From Nemertoderma westbladi (lineage: Eukaryota > Xenacoelomorpha > Nemertodermatida > Nemertodermatidae): a stretch of 64,000 nt of DNA. The stretch lies in contig JAUCBJ010007752.1 of assembly GCA_032718475.1 (NCBI GenBank), positions 1 through 64,000 of the forward strand, in the 5' to 3' direction. The position numbers and the translations under genes are program-made. Below are positions 1 to 9,831 of the stretch, one piece after another. Position 1 is the stretch's first letter, and every line of letters starts with the position of its first letter. The notes under the pieces were generated by a model. It saw nothing but the letters and a program-made list of their open reading frames with translations. It was not told the DNA's origin and did not search any database.

Positions 1-1190
1 ACTTCGCGTCTCTCCGTTAATGATTTCTTTAGAAATTCATCACACCTATTCAAATAGTGGGTCCCGTCACACAGCGCACATTTTGGTTTGATGTTACTTA
101 CCTTATTCTGAGTCACATTGTGTACACTTGCCCTTTCTTCGGGTTTTCTCACCTGAATTCTCTTGGGAGACGTGGGAGGAGTTTTTCTTACCTGTTCCCT
201 CCTGTCATTTGTTCGAGACTTAAATTTACTTACCTGATCTTTAGGCATTTTATTCACGTAATAAGATCTATCCGTGTCTTTCCCGCTATCTTCTCCTTGA
301 GAAGTCTGGCTTTCGCCGTCATCGGTATAACATACTGGTGTTACCTTTCTCCTAGAGACGGGTTTTTCACTTACCTTGTTTTCCGGTGTCTTCTCTCGGG
401 ACTGCTTGAGGAGTTGCAATTTCACTTCTCCATCCAAGAATGACATGAGATCAGCCATGGTAGGGTCTCGTCGTTGTTGTTCCATCATATAAAGTACTTT
501 CTTATCCCAGCGTGTGCCTACCCCACCTTTCGGTAAAGTAGAAGCCACAGCTCCAATGACCATAGAACTTTGGTATTCATGAGACTTACCTAACCAATCT
601 AATTGTCTACAGATCTCTTGAATCTCATCGGAAAACTCTATTATCCCACTGCTGATGAACTTTCTGGGCGCTACTAATTTTGCATATAAATACTTAGCGA
701 TATTATTCCTATTACCATACCTGATGTTTAGTGTATCCCAAACTTGTCTTAATCCGTCTGGATGTCCAATAAACTTTAACGCCATTAACTTGGGAGATCC
801 TTCCAAGCACTCGATGAGGTATCTAAGTTTTTCTCCATTAGATAGTACAGAGTTCTGTATGTTATCTTTGTAATATTCATTAAAAGGTAACCATTTCATC
901 TCATCTCCATTGAACTTGACGATCTCTCCAACCTTTACCGCTTGCCGGGCTTCGGTTCTAGCCATTTGACGCGTAAAACTTTCTTGGGCCATTGTGCTAT
1001 TTAATATCGAGTTATCGGTATATAAATTTCTCGGATTATGATCAGTTCTATAGGGAATATCATTATCAACAGGTCTATAATTACCCTTAATAGGGTTCAC
1101 TATAGGAGTTTCTACTTCGCTAGCAGTATATATGCGTGTAGGCTCCACACCTTGCGCATGCAATACTTCAGACCTAACAGGTTGACACAT
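1..1190 (-). CDS. BEL/Pao retrotransposon gag, C-terminal part (partial, runs off window)
   Basis: I translated the minus strand from the ATG at 1190-1188 and found no stop down to base 1, giving 396 codons that continue beyond the window. Residues about 85-200 look like the DUF1759 gag-type region of BEL/Pao elements (FNGDEMKWLPF, then ECLEGSP and DGLRQVWDTLNIRYGN). A CX2CX3HX4C zinc knuckle lies at C371, C374, H378 and C383, the form expected between BEL gag and protease. The frame overlaps the end of the upstream ORF (1174-3399), whose stop is at 1176-1174, in the +1 frame. The open frame extends upstream to a TAA at 1229-1227. In the other BEL element of this window the equivalent parts are one frame, so this may be a frameshift mutation or a real two-frame gag. 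The linker before the knuckle is rich in Lys and Arg and contains several consensus splice-donor strings. Confidence 0.8.
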   Translation of the reverse strand, partial: MCQPVRSEVLHAQGVEPTRIYTASEVETPIVNPIKGNYRPVDNDIPYRTDHNPRNLYTDNSILNSTMAQESFTRQMARTEARQAVKVGEIVKFNGDEMKWLPFNEYYKDNIQNSVLSNGEKLRYLIECLEGSPKLMALKFIGHPDGLRQVWDTLNIRYGNRNNIAKYLYAKLVAPRKFISSGIIEFSDEIQEICRQLDWLGKSHEYQSSMVIGAVASTLPKGGVGTRWDKKVLYMMEQQRRDPTMADLMSFLDGEVKLQLLKQSREKTPENKVSEKPVSRRKVTPVCYTDDGESQTSQGEDSGKDTDRSYYVNKMPKDQVSKFKSRTNDRREQVRKTPPTSPKRIQVRKPEERASVHNVTQNKVSNIKPKCALCDGTHYLNRCDEFLKKSLTERRE

Positions 1191-3399
1191 TGTTACAGAG
1201 GGTGGTGGTATACCCTTTTGGGTAGTTTACTAATTTATCGCGTTCTAGCGCGATACTTTGCTGCACTTCTTGCAACTCTAGCCTACTTTCCCTTACTGTG
1301 CCCTTGAACTGCTGGACAGTCTCCTGCATCTGTCCGAGCAGGATATCCATCCCCCGCCGTCTCTCGTCCACCCATTCGACCGCCGAAGCGGGAGTCGCCA
1401 ACGTTGTAGCGGGCGGACGAGGGACAACGGGCGACAAATTGTGAATATTTCGCTCGGGGTCCAGGACCTGAACTGTCTCTTGGGCAGTTCTGCGGGGCAC
1501 AGGTAGCTTAGTGCTATGCAGAGGGAATTTAGAGGTAGTTTCAGGGAGCACATGTGTGTCTATCACCGAAGGGGTGATTTCAAGAACAGGCCTAATTATT
1601 TCAGGCTCATCTACTATAGTAGGGAGTCTTTCTATTTTAATTATTTGGTCTGTGGGCTCTGTACTACCTAAGTTAGTGTTATTTAGTTGCCTTCTAACAG
1701 CTGGAGGCAAATCAGGCAATTTCTGCCGGTGGAATGTTCTTTTACGTCTGCTTAGGCGAGATCGATTTCTTCCGCCTTCAGTGTCGGTGGTATCGCCTTC
1801 CTCAGATGAGGTATACCCTTGTCTTTTGGGAGTAGATCGACTCATCATCTGCATATTACTAGCTGCTAACTGTTTACTGAAGTCGTCTTGCTTCTCTTGA
1901 AGATTTTCCAACTCCAGTTGGATGATCTCTTCAGCCGCTTTTCGTTCTACTTCCGCCACTGCTGCCGCTTTTGCCTCTGCTGCTGCCGCTTTTGCCTCTG
2001 CCGCTGCCGCTTTTCGTTCTGCTTCCGCCACTGCTGCCGCTTTTGCCTCTGTTCGTTCTGCTTCCGCCACTGCTGCCGCTTTTGCCGCTGCCGCTGCCGC
2101 TTTTGCCTCTGCCGCTGCCGCTTTTCGTTCTGCTTCCGCCACTGCTGCCGCTTTTGCCGCTGCCGCTGCCGCTTTTGCCTCTGCCGCTGCCGCTTTTCTT
2201 TCTGCCTCTGCCACTGCTGCTATCTTTCTGTCTTCTATACGCTTTTTCCTTACTTGTTCTTCCCTTTCTCTAGCGATGCGGAGTTGTTCATCGAATTTAG
2301 CTTGGTTCGCCGCTAACCTATCCACATCAATTGCATCTAACACACGCTGGGCTCCTTCACTATTAGGGCTAAGTCCCTCTAGCCTTCTCCTCAACTCTTC
2401 ATCTCCCACAAAACGCTGATAGTCTGACAGATAGATATCAATGGCATCCTTCTTATGCGGTTTCTCTGCCGTCGCTTCACTTTCCACTTGGGAAAAAGTA
2501 GCGTCTGTTGATTCTCCATGGGTTGAGCGCTCCTCCAACTGAGCCTTCCACTGAGCTGCTCCTTGAACCTGGCGACTCACCCGTTGAAACCAAGTCTTTA
2601 CGGCAACTTGCAACGACGTGTCTTGCCTTCTTTTAGAAGCCTCCTCAAAGGCGGATAAGATTAGCCTAATCCGCAGAACTCTTTCTCTAACTTGATAAAG
2701 CAGCGATCCCTGCTCTTGAGGTCCTTGAGGTTGTTGAAAAAGTTGCTTTTCTATTCGCTCCATAGAGCTGAAGAATCCCTGTGCGTATCCGGCTGCGGAC
2801 CTCTTCCACACAGCTGGATCGATGGTTTCCTTGGCTACTCCCATCCGGTGTATGTCTTCCCAGGCAGCTTCTGATAAATCAAACGGGAGTCCGGGTCCGG
2901 GGAAGTTCCATTGCGACTCGACAATAGACTTCAGTTCTTCACTAGTATATCCCGCGTAGTTATCTCTAGTTGACCGTTGACTTCTCGCCCAATCGATCTG
3001 GTGTTCTTCCACCGCGATCAATAACCCAGCGAGCACGGCTGCAGGAAGGATGAGAAGGGGATCCGTATAAACCGCATCCGTCATCTCTGCTCCGCTCTCG
3101 GGTGTCAGCTCTACAGTATCCTCACTACTGGAGCTGCTGGGCCGCTGAGGAATAAGTTCTTGACTAGCGGGTTGTTGCTGTTCCGCTGCCTTTTGGTCCC
3201 GCTTGACCTGAGCTCGAGTGCCTATGATAGACCTACGATGTTGGACCAGCCTAGGTTCTGTTATTACTACTGGAGGGATGACCTTCCTCACAGTGGGAGG
3301 TGAACTGGATTTACGACCAGACAGTTGTACGTCTCTATCTGAGTCGCAGATAGTTACATCTAATAAACTGTCTGACAGGTTCTGCTTAGTATCAGACAT
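1174..3399 (-). CDS. BEL/Pao retrotransposon gag, N-terminal part (741 codons)
   Basis: Open minus-strand frame from an ATG at 3399. It begins MSD, as does the intact BEL polyprotein at 36783, and has the same architecture: an acidic Ser/Thr-rich head, a helical middle, and a long Ala/Glu/Lys/Arg coiled-coil segment (residues about 390-495) built from repeats of AAAAEAKAAA type. A charged and Pro-rich linker follows, then a final coiled coil (LLGQMQETVQQF). The DUF1759 region and zinc knuckle follow in an overlapping frame (1-1190). I infer that it is the first half of gag of a second BEL/Pao element on the minus strand whose pol lies left of the window. It could instead be an N-terminal protein made alone by termination at 1176-1174. 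The three long plus-strand frames across the Ala repeat are shadows of its triplet-period repeat. Confidence 0.75.
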   Translation of the reverse strand: MSDTKQNLSDSLLDVTICDSDRDVQLSGRKSSSPPTVRKVIPPVVITEPRLVQHRRSIIGTRAQVKRDQKAAEQQQPASQELIPQRPSSSSSEDTVELTPESGAEMTDAVYTDPLLILPAAVLAGLLIAVEEHQIDWARSQRSTRDNYAGYTSEELKSIVESQWNFPGPGLPFDLSEAAWEDIHRMGVAKETIDPAVWKRSAAGYAQGFFSSMERIEKQLFQQPQGPQEQGSLLYQVRERVLRIRLILSAFEEASKRRQDTSLQVAVKTWFQRVSRQVQGAAQWKAQLEERSTHGESTDATFSQVESEATAEKPHKKDAIDIYLSDYQRFVGDEELRRRLEGLSPNSEGAQRVLDAIDVDRLAANQAKFDEQLRIAREREEQVRKKRIEDRKIAAVAEAERKAAAAEAKAAAAAAKAAAVAEAERKAAAAEAKAAAAAAKAAAVAEAERTEAKAAAVAEAERKAAAAEAKAAAAEAKAAAVAEVERKAAEEIIQLELENLQEKQDDFSKQLAASNMQMMSRSTPKRQGYTSSEEGDTTDTEGGRNRSRLSRRKRTFHRQKLPDLPPAVRRQLNNTNLGSTEPTDQIIKIERLPTIVDEPEIIRPVLEITPSVIDTHVLPETTSKFPLHSTKLPVPRRTAQETVQVLDPERNIHNLSPVVPRPPATTLATPASAVEWVDERRRGMDILLGQMQETVQQFKGTVRESRLELQEVQQSIALERDKLVNYPKGYTTTLCNNVSTC
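1925..2230. repeat. Coding minisatellite (Ala-rich) inside BEL gag
   Basis: Imperfect tandem units of mixed length, built from blocks such as GCCTCTGCCGCTGCCGCTTT on the plus strand. They encode the Ala/Glu/Lys coiled coil of the minus-strand gag. All lengths are multiples of three, so the frame is preserved and several opposite-strand frames stay open by composition. Confidence 0.85.
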
Positions 3400-4719
3400 G
3401 ACTAGGTATGTACAGTTGAATGCCTACTGCTATATTACAGTCTAAGCAAGTCTAGTAACTCAGTATGAACTGCTAGCCTAGTAATTAATTACCGTTACTG
3501 CTACTCAGTGTAGCGTGATATATATAATATATTAGAATACCGGTATACTTATAGTATATATAACTATATAAGTATTATTACAGACTAGGTTTATCACAGA
3601 ATACCGGTATAATTTTAGCACAAATATATATAAATATATAATAGGCCTATCGGAATACCGGTATACAGCTTACAGTTTGTAGGATATATAATTCTGAAAT
3701 AGAATTAATTACAAGTACCGGTATAATTTCAGCCTAGATTTATAGAAATAAAGATAATAGGCCTATCGTAAATACCGGTATATCAATTATTTCAAATAAT
3801 TGAGTTTCTGTTACTTTAGGGTTACTTTGTTACTTTACTTACTTTATTACCGTTATTTGAGCAGTAATCCAACTGATATTGGGACCTAATGGTTGTATGG
3901 TAGGCCTACTATTTATAAATCGTTAGATTTGATTTATAATATATATATACCCGTTTTAGTGGGTTTTGTCAATGTTTGAAATAAATGTTATTATTTCTGG
4001 GGAGTAATCACTACACAAAGCGGTGCGCTTTCAGTGAAGTGTTACTTATAAGACACTAAAACAAATAATTCTAATTTACCTAAGTTACTTAATACTACAA
4101 ATTACGTACAATTCGGGTGAGATTACAATCTCTAAATAAACACAAAAAATTTACGAAAACACAAATACGAATTTTTAGGGTAATTTTACAAGAAGTCTAC
4201 AAACCAGCCTAACAAAGGGTTAGATAACCGGTTATTACAACGGACAGAGTACTACGGTATTTGAAATAATTAGTAGTAGTAAATACACTGCGTTGTCTAG
4301 ATAGGAAAATACCACCGCCTGACGACCTATAGCCGTATCGCTATAGGTTCTACGTTATGTATCACGGAGTGTTCCTACCTAGAAGTTAATAGAGCTAATC
4401 GAATGTGCCTATCAACCACTTTACAACACAAATATAATGCCTACACTAATTACTTCCGGAAAGCACTGTACACTAAACCCTAAATTAGGTACGAGTACTT
4501 GTACAACAAATAATCAGTAGTTAAATATACTTGAACAGCTAAAAGAACCACGGCATCTGCTGGAGTGACCGATGCACAAAATCACCAGTCTTTACCTACG
4601 CCGAGCAGCCCGTATAGTACCGGGGTTAATTTAACTATAGCGGTATGTATAACAAACACAATTACTGTAGGAACAAACTTAGGGAATGAATGTTGCGGAT
4701 AATCGCATAAACTCTGAAT
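3400..4719 (-). other. Upstream region of the minus-strand BEL element (leader or LTR), no gene
   Basis: About 1.3 kb of AT-rich noncoding DNA directly upstream of the gag ATG on the minus strand. Between about 3530 and 3790 the palindrome TACCGGTA recurs several times, with a degenerate repeat of about 120 bp in which an AATAGGCCTATCG string precedes it. By position this should hold the leader and perhaps the 5' LTR, but the partner LTR is outside the window, so boundaries cannot be set. Confidence 0.5.
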
Positions 4720-5300
4720 AATAAATATTACGCTACGCGTACAAACTACTCAAACAAAATACAGACCGAACACTGACAGACTACTATCAAGCCTAAACAA
4801 ACTACGGTATATGCAGACTCCGAAATGATTAGGGAGTATGCGCTCTAACCCAGTAGTGCGACTTATTCTTTAGTTGGGGGTTCACCTTACAGCGTTCGCT
4901 GCCCCTACTGCCTAATCGTACTTAATCGGACAGATGATCTACACACGCGGCAATCCGTTCAGACTTAACAACAGCCAGACAACTATCCAGCCTACAAATT
5001 ATTTAAATAAAATTATACGCTACCCGTACAGACTTACACAAACAAAGTACAGACCAAACGATGGCAGACTACTCTCAAGCCTAAATAAACTACAGGACAT
5101 GCAGACTCCGAAATGATTAGGGAGTATGCGCTCTAACCCAGTAGTGCGACTTATTCTTTAGTTGGGGTTTACCTTACAGCGTTCGCTGCCCTTACTTCCT
5201 AACCGTACTTAATCGGACAAGTGCTCTACACACACTGCAATTCGTTCGGACCTAACAGCAATCAGACAACAGCTCAGCCTACAAATTGTCTGTACAATCT
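4720..5300. repeat. Tandem duplication, about 288-bp period
   Basis: Two diverged copies lie in direct order. The anchor GCAGACTCCGAAATGATTAG occurs near 4813 and again at 5101, a spacing of 288 bp. Homology runs from AAATATTACGCTACGCGTAC (about 4722) through the second copy to about 5297. It lies upstream of the minus-strand BEL gag and may be an LTR U3-type repeat, which is inference. Confidence 0.8.
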
Positions 5301-7500
5301 GATCAGGTTTACACGCCTTCTGTTCAATACTGGCCTACAAATAAATAAAACTTGACAGAAATAAGTAAAATCTCAATAAAAAACCAGGGCGGCCGTTCCC
5401 TGATTAAATACTAAGACCTACCGGTATACAACTATCAAAATCGAATAATACTGCTGTACCTGTACTGCTGTAGGTACCGGTCCGGGTGGTTAGGTAGTCA
5501 GGCCTACTGGTACCGGTTCTGGCAGTTGGGCCTACTGACCTACAGATGTACCGGTTGACCGGTACTTTCAACTTTATTGCTTACTGCAATAAGAAGCTAT
5601 ATCCTTTAATGTTCGCGCTTTCAGACCTTTGGCAGTTTAACCCGCCAAATTAGAATGTCTTCTAGATAATAAATCGCTTTTTAGTCTATGACAAGTATTT
5701 GATTCACTACACTAGTCGAAACCAATCCGTGCGCGACCATTCACCCGCTGGATATTCCCGGGAGATTGGGTTCGACGGTTTAATTTTTATTGCTATGTAA
5801 GCCTAATGTATTATTCGACTGACAGTATTATATAATCTCTGACAATATTATTCACCTTCGGTAATATTAACAGTTCCTTTAGGACGTGGCGCTTTATCTA
5901 TATAAACAGAGTTATGACTTAAACTACTCACAACGATATGGCTTAATTATAATTCACATATATGGCGCATTCTTTAGGAATTGCTTCTTTAACAGACTCA
6001 CTCATACACAATGCTGCACAATACTGCACACTAATCTGCCAATCTTCACTGATTTTAGTCACATATAAAAGGAACACAGACTGAATCATGTAGGGTCTAT
6101 CAAATAACATTAGATTCACTTCAAACCACTTTAACATAAGTCACAATCGTTTATTTGTAACCCTTCTCTCTTACCTTCGGTATATCAAGAATATTGGGTT
6201 TAGGGGTTGTTTATCGTTATTCCAAATATAATTATTCATCAACCATATTATGAAGAACTGACGGTAAATAGCAGTAGAAAACAACAATGAAAACACTGAT
6301 TGTTATGAGTTTGCAATGTTTCAGCAGTCAGCATGTATGATCAGTCAGCAGTCATCAGGTATGCCGATATGTCAGTTAAAGGATATATGCCCTTTATAAT
6401 TAAACCTACTAGTGTAAGACTAAAAAACAGTACAGCACAAAATACTTCCAAGCCGTTCTTTCTTTGGCTCAGGACTGAATGTAAACACTGCACATAGGCA
6501 TTGCGTCATTTCTCGGAAATTTTCTGTACAAGGAGCCACAAAAACGCTCTAATTGGCTGACTGAACTGAGAGACGCCGTAGAACAAAGGAAATCAACACG
6601 TATGAATGTCAGCTGTTAACCGTAGTCATAGTAACTACTGTTCAAGAGTAGCTATCACCCCTTTGCGTCACGAATTGCCATAGAATCATAAAATATGCCT
6701 TTCACAGTACACATACGGAGGAAATAGGTCTTAGATCCTCTAAAAACACCGATACAGCAATAATACGGTCTCTTACACTTATTAAATCAACTACAGAGTA
6801 TTTTAATGTAAAAGATAATAAAAATAACGGGGCAATTCAGCAAAGGCTTTTACAATTTGCGCAGCAGGTGAAGGTTTCACGTAGCACTTAAATTCTTCAT
6901 AAAGCACGTTAATTAATCGAGCACCTCGGAAAGCTTTTTGATCAGAATGAGAAGCCTTCACGCGGCACATGAAAAGTTCATGCTGCACATGAAGACTTCG
7001 CGCAGCACGTGAATTATTCTCAGAGCCTGCGGAATTAAAAAAAAATAAGTTTATGGTTGTTTCCCAGAATAATTATTACTAGCTATTGTTATATGATGGT
7101 TCACATTTGATATTACTAGTAGACAACTAGTCCATTAGACAACTGTTCAATATGTAATACAAAACTCACAAATATCTATTAAATATATATTAATTAAAAT
7201 TTGACGGACATGTTGACAGACAGACAGACATACAAACAGACAGACAAACTGAGATACAGACATAGTGATTAGATAATTCCAAATATTAAAACAGACATCG
7301 ACATTAAGAAAAATCCTAACAGTAAACATTTCAGATTGCTTATTTTATGCCCTTTTTAATATTTCGATGGACAGACAGACAGACATACAGACGGAAAACC
7401 AGCCATTACTCGATAAGTAAAAGAGATCTCGCTAAGCCGTTTCCAGATTTGAAATCCGCATTAAATTCTACTCTAGATGAAATAAAAAAACAAAAAATGA
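5301..7500. other. Intergenic or unassigned retroelement flank, no gene seen
   Basis: AT-rich sequence with only short open frames of no recognisable similarity. There is a cluster of TACCGGT strings at 5415-5575 and GACA/GACAGACA microsatellite runs at about 7215-7250 and 7370-7395. The right end of the minus-strand BEL element probably lies here but could not be located. Confidence 0.4.
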
Positions 7501-7516
7501 AAATTTTGACCTGAGG

Positions 7517-7548
7517 GGGGGTGTACCCCCCCCCCCCCCCCCCCCTTA
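7517..7548. repeat. G-run followed by 22-nt C homopolymer
   Basis: A G7 run, then TGTA, then an uninterrupted C tract. This is simple sequence that is likely unstable or length-variable. Confidence 0.9.
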
Positions 7549-7559
7549 AATGATTTTTG

Positions 7560-7850
7560 TCATGCTGAATTATTTCGATTGATATTATTGGTCGTTTTAA
7601 ATAATGTTTTTCAACTTAATTATTTCGCTTGATATTATTGACCGATTTAAATAATGTTTCAAAAATGCATTATTTTGCTTAATATTATAGGTTGATTTAA
7701 AACTTGTTTTCTGTTGAATTATTTTGCTTGATATTTAATTATTTCAACCGATAATTATAGGTAGTTTTAAATGAGACAGTGAAATATTTCGACGTATAAT
7801 TATTGGTCGTATTAAATGTGATCAGCTGACAGTTAATTATTTATTATTAT
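7560..7850. repeat. Degenerate AT-rich minisatellite, about 55-60 bp unit
   Basis: Successive units share AATTATTTCGCTTGATATTA followed by a GGTCGTTTTAAATAATGTTT-like string. At least four diverged copies are readable. Confidence 0.6.
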
Positions 7851-8030
7851 ATATATATATTTATTATTATTAGTTTGATGGCTTAGCTGTTAAGTATGGA
7901 ACATCCAAGGCAATTTATATACAGTTAGCTGCTGCCACCCACAATATACTGACTAGTGTATCGACTACCACTACAACCAACAATGTTATTTGTCTCAAAA
8001 GCACTATTACGGAGCGAGAGGAGCGTGACT

Positions 8031-9544
8031 AAAGCCTAATTGAAATTATCCAACGTATTTCTAAAAATTGTGACGAATCTGGTTCAGCAAATATTATCAA
8101 TGTGAATAGGGACGACATTCTAGACGACAGATTTAGAGCGTTTAACCGGAAAAATTTTAATATTTGGAATCGTTTAAACGTTCTCTTTTATGAGGAAGAT
8201 GGAAATGGAATGGACTCTGTTGGCGTTAGCCGTGATTCGGCAATGTTTGTCCGCGATGAAACTAATAAAATGATTGATTTGGACTGCAATAGTAAGTTTA
8301 TATATTGTAACTGAGGCATATTTATAATAAAATACTGGTACAGTATCGGCTTATCTGATAATGTTCCAGTATTTTATTATTTAAATATTATTTTTAATTC
8401 TTGATTATTTCGTTTAGGCCTCAATCAATGTAAGTTAGTCTTTCCGGTATGATGCACGGTCACTTTATTCTACATAGAGGTCCGCTTCCTGCGTTCTTCA
8501 GTCCTTTGATGTTTCAGATATTGAGTGAAGGCCTCGATCACTGCACTACGTCCATTAGCGATATAGTTGACTATGAATTAAGAGAGCAAGTTCAGCAGGT
8601 AAACGCAACCGTAATTAATTTGTATTATATTTTTTTTTATTGATCTGTTTTTATTTTTAAATAACCAATAAGCTTAATCTAAGAAATTTGAATTTCCTGC
8701 TAACTTGTTGTGCACTATTTATAATATATCGAAATATAAAGTATTAAATAATAAGCTTAATCGTACATCCCTTCCTACAGATAGATGAAGAGTTTAATAT
8801 TGCTGTTAATAATGCCAATGAAGTAATTTCTATGGCTGGTTGCTTCAACTTGGGGTGAGGAGATGATCTGGTTTTAGCATTGTGTAAATTGCAATTGGAG
8901 TGCAATTGAACAGTTAGTACAGTACAATATTTTATAATAAATACATTTTTTTAGTTTTATAATAATAAATAATAATTAATAGTAAATATTACCGTAAAGT
9001 ACTTTGCAACAAATACAAAGTATGTATGTAAATTGTAAAAAGTAAATTGTACTAAGGAATAGAATTACAATGTGCTTCTATTCTATTTATTACTACTACT
9101 GAGGTAATAGTCACTTATTTCGTTATTGTCCTCTATGATAATAATGTATAGACATGACCTACTATAGATACGATCTACTTTTTATTTGTCTCATCTGAAA
9201 GAGGACATAATTTTAGTTAGGGACAAGTACTTTCGACGCGCTAGACCTATTGTTTCAGGGGTTCTATCTAAGAGAAATAACTGGGCCACTAAATTTAGGG
9301 GCTTTGCAGCAGCTTGGCGGGTCGTATCTATAGTAGGTCATGGTATCGATTTCAGGATGGTATCATGACAGATATAAATACATAAATCCACATACTTGGC
9401 GTGAAGCATTTATTCACAACCCTGAGACATTGAAAGCAGATGTTTTTCAACATCTCTTTACAATCAAGTGGTCTGAGGATAGTGTGCGAAAGCGGAAAGA
9501 AAAGACAATAGTTGTATATTGGGGTGATTTGATTCAAGATTTCG
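8031..9544 (+). pseudogene. HECT E3 ubiquitin-ligase (G2E3-type) gene relic, 5' exon group
   Basis: Conceptual exons resemble the HECT domain of G2E3-like ligases. Exon A (about 8031-8281) has DDILDDRFRAFNRKNF then LNVLFYEEDGNG. Exon B (about 8435-8598) has MMHGHFILHRGPLPAFFSP, like the family's M-I-A-x-S-x-V-H-G-G-P-x-P-x-F-F-S-P. Exon C (8781-about 8854) has IDEEFN...MAGCFNLG. Exon D lies near 9230-9320. Exon E (9356-9544) has NPHTWREAFIHNPETLKAD then YWGDLIQDF. Splice sites fit: B ends CAG|GTAAAC and C follows CCTACAG in phase 0; E ends TTCG|GTGGTA in phase 1, matching the terminal exon at 16790. Problems: part of the expected sequence between A and B is absent, and the D-E junction does not keep frame cleanly. 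Family assignment is from motif memory. It may be a decayed host gene or a transposon-borne HECT gene. Confidence 0.65.
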
Positions 9545-9819
9545 GTGGTACCATTCTTATCAGACCGACAATTGAATAACCAATTAAAATCATAAAATGT
9601 TATTGCTTCCTTTAATTCCTTAATAAATTTATCTCTTTCTTGCTTTCTTCTTGATTACTGAATTACTCTTAATCTCTATCTGATAATTAATAATGATAAT
9701 TGTCTTATTCTCTTATTTATTTTCTTATCGAAATGCAATTACCGGTAATATATTTTATTCCAAAATTGTAACATTACCCAACGCCGTTAGTATTAACAGC
9801 GAGTTTTTATTTAGCACTT

Positions 9820-9831
9820 TACAACTTTAGA
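9820..9831. repeat. 12-bp target-site duplication, left copy (LINE copy 1)
   Basis: TACAACTTTAGA here is repeated exactly at 12132-12143, directly after the (TAG)n tail of the LINE. Confidence 0.85.

Noticed and set aside
1212-1224. Slippery heptamer CCCAAAA in frame near the end of the N-terminal BEL gag frame
   Set aside because: A -1 shift there runs into TAA after eight codons. The downstream gag frame is +1, so this heptamer does not explain the join.
1888-2419. Plus-strand Ala/Leu/Cys-rich frames opposite BEL gag
   Set aside because: They are low-complexity shadows of the coding minisatellite.
7215-7395. GACA microsatellite as a possible regulatory array
   Set aside because: It is short and imperfect simple sequence with no further support.
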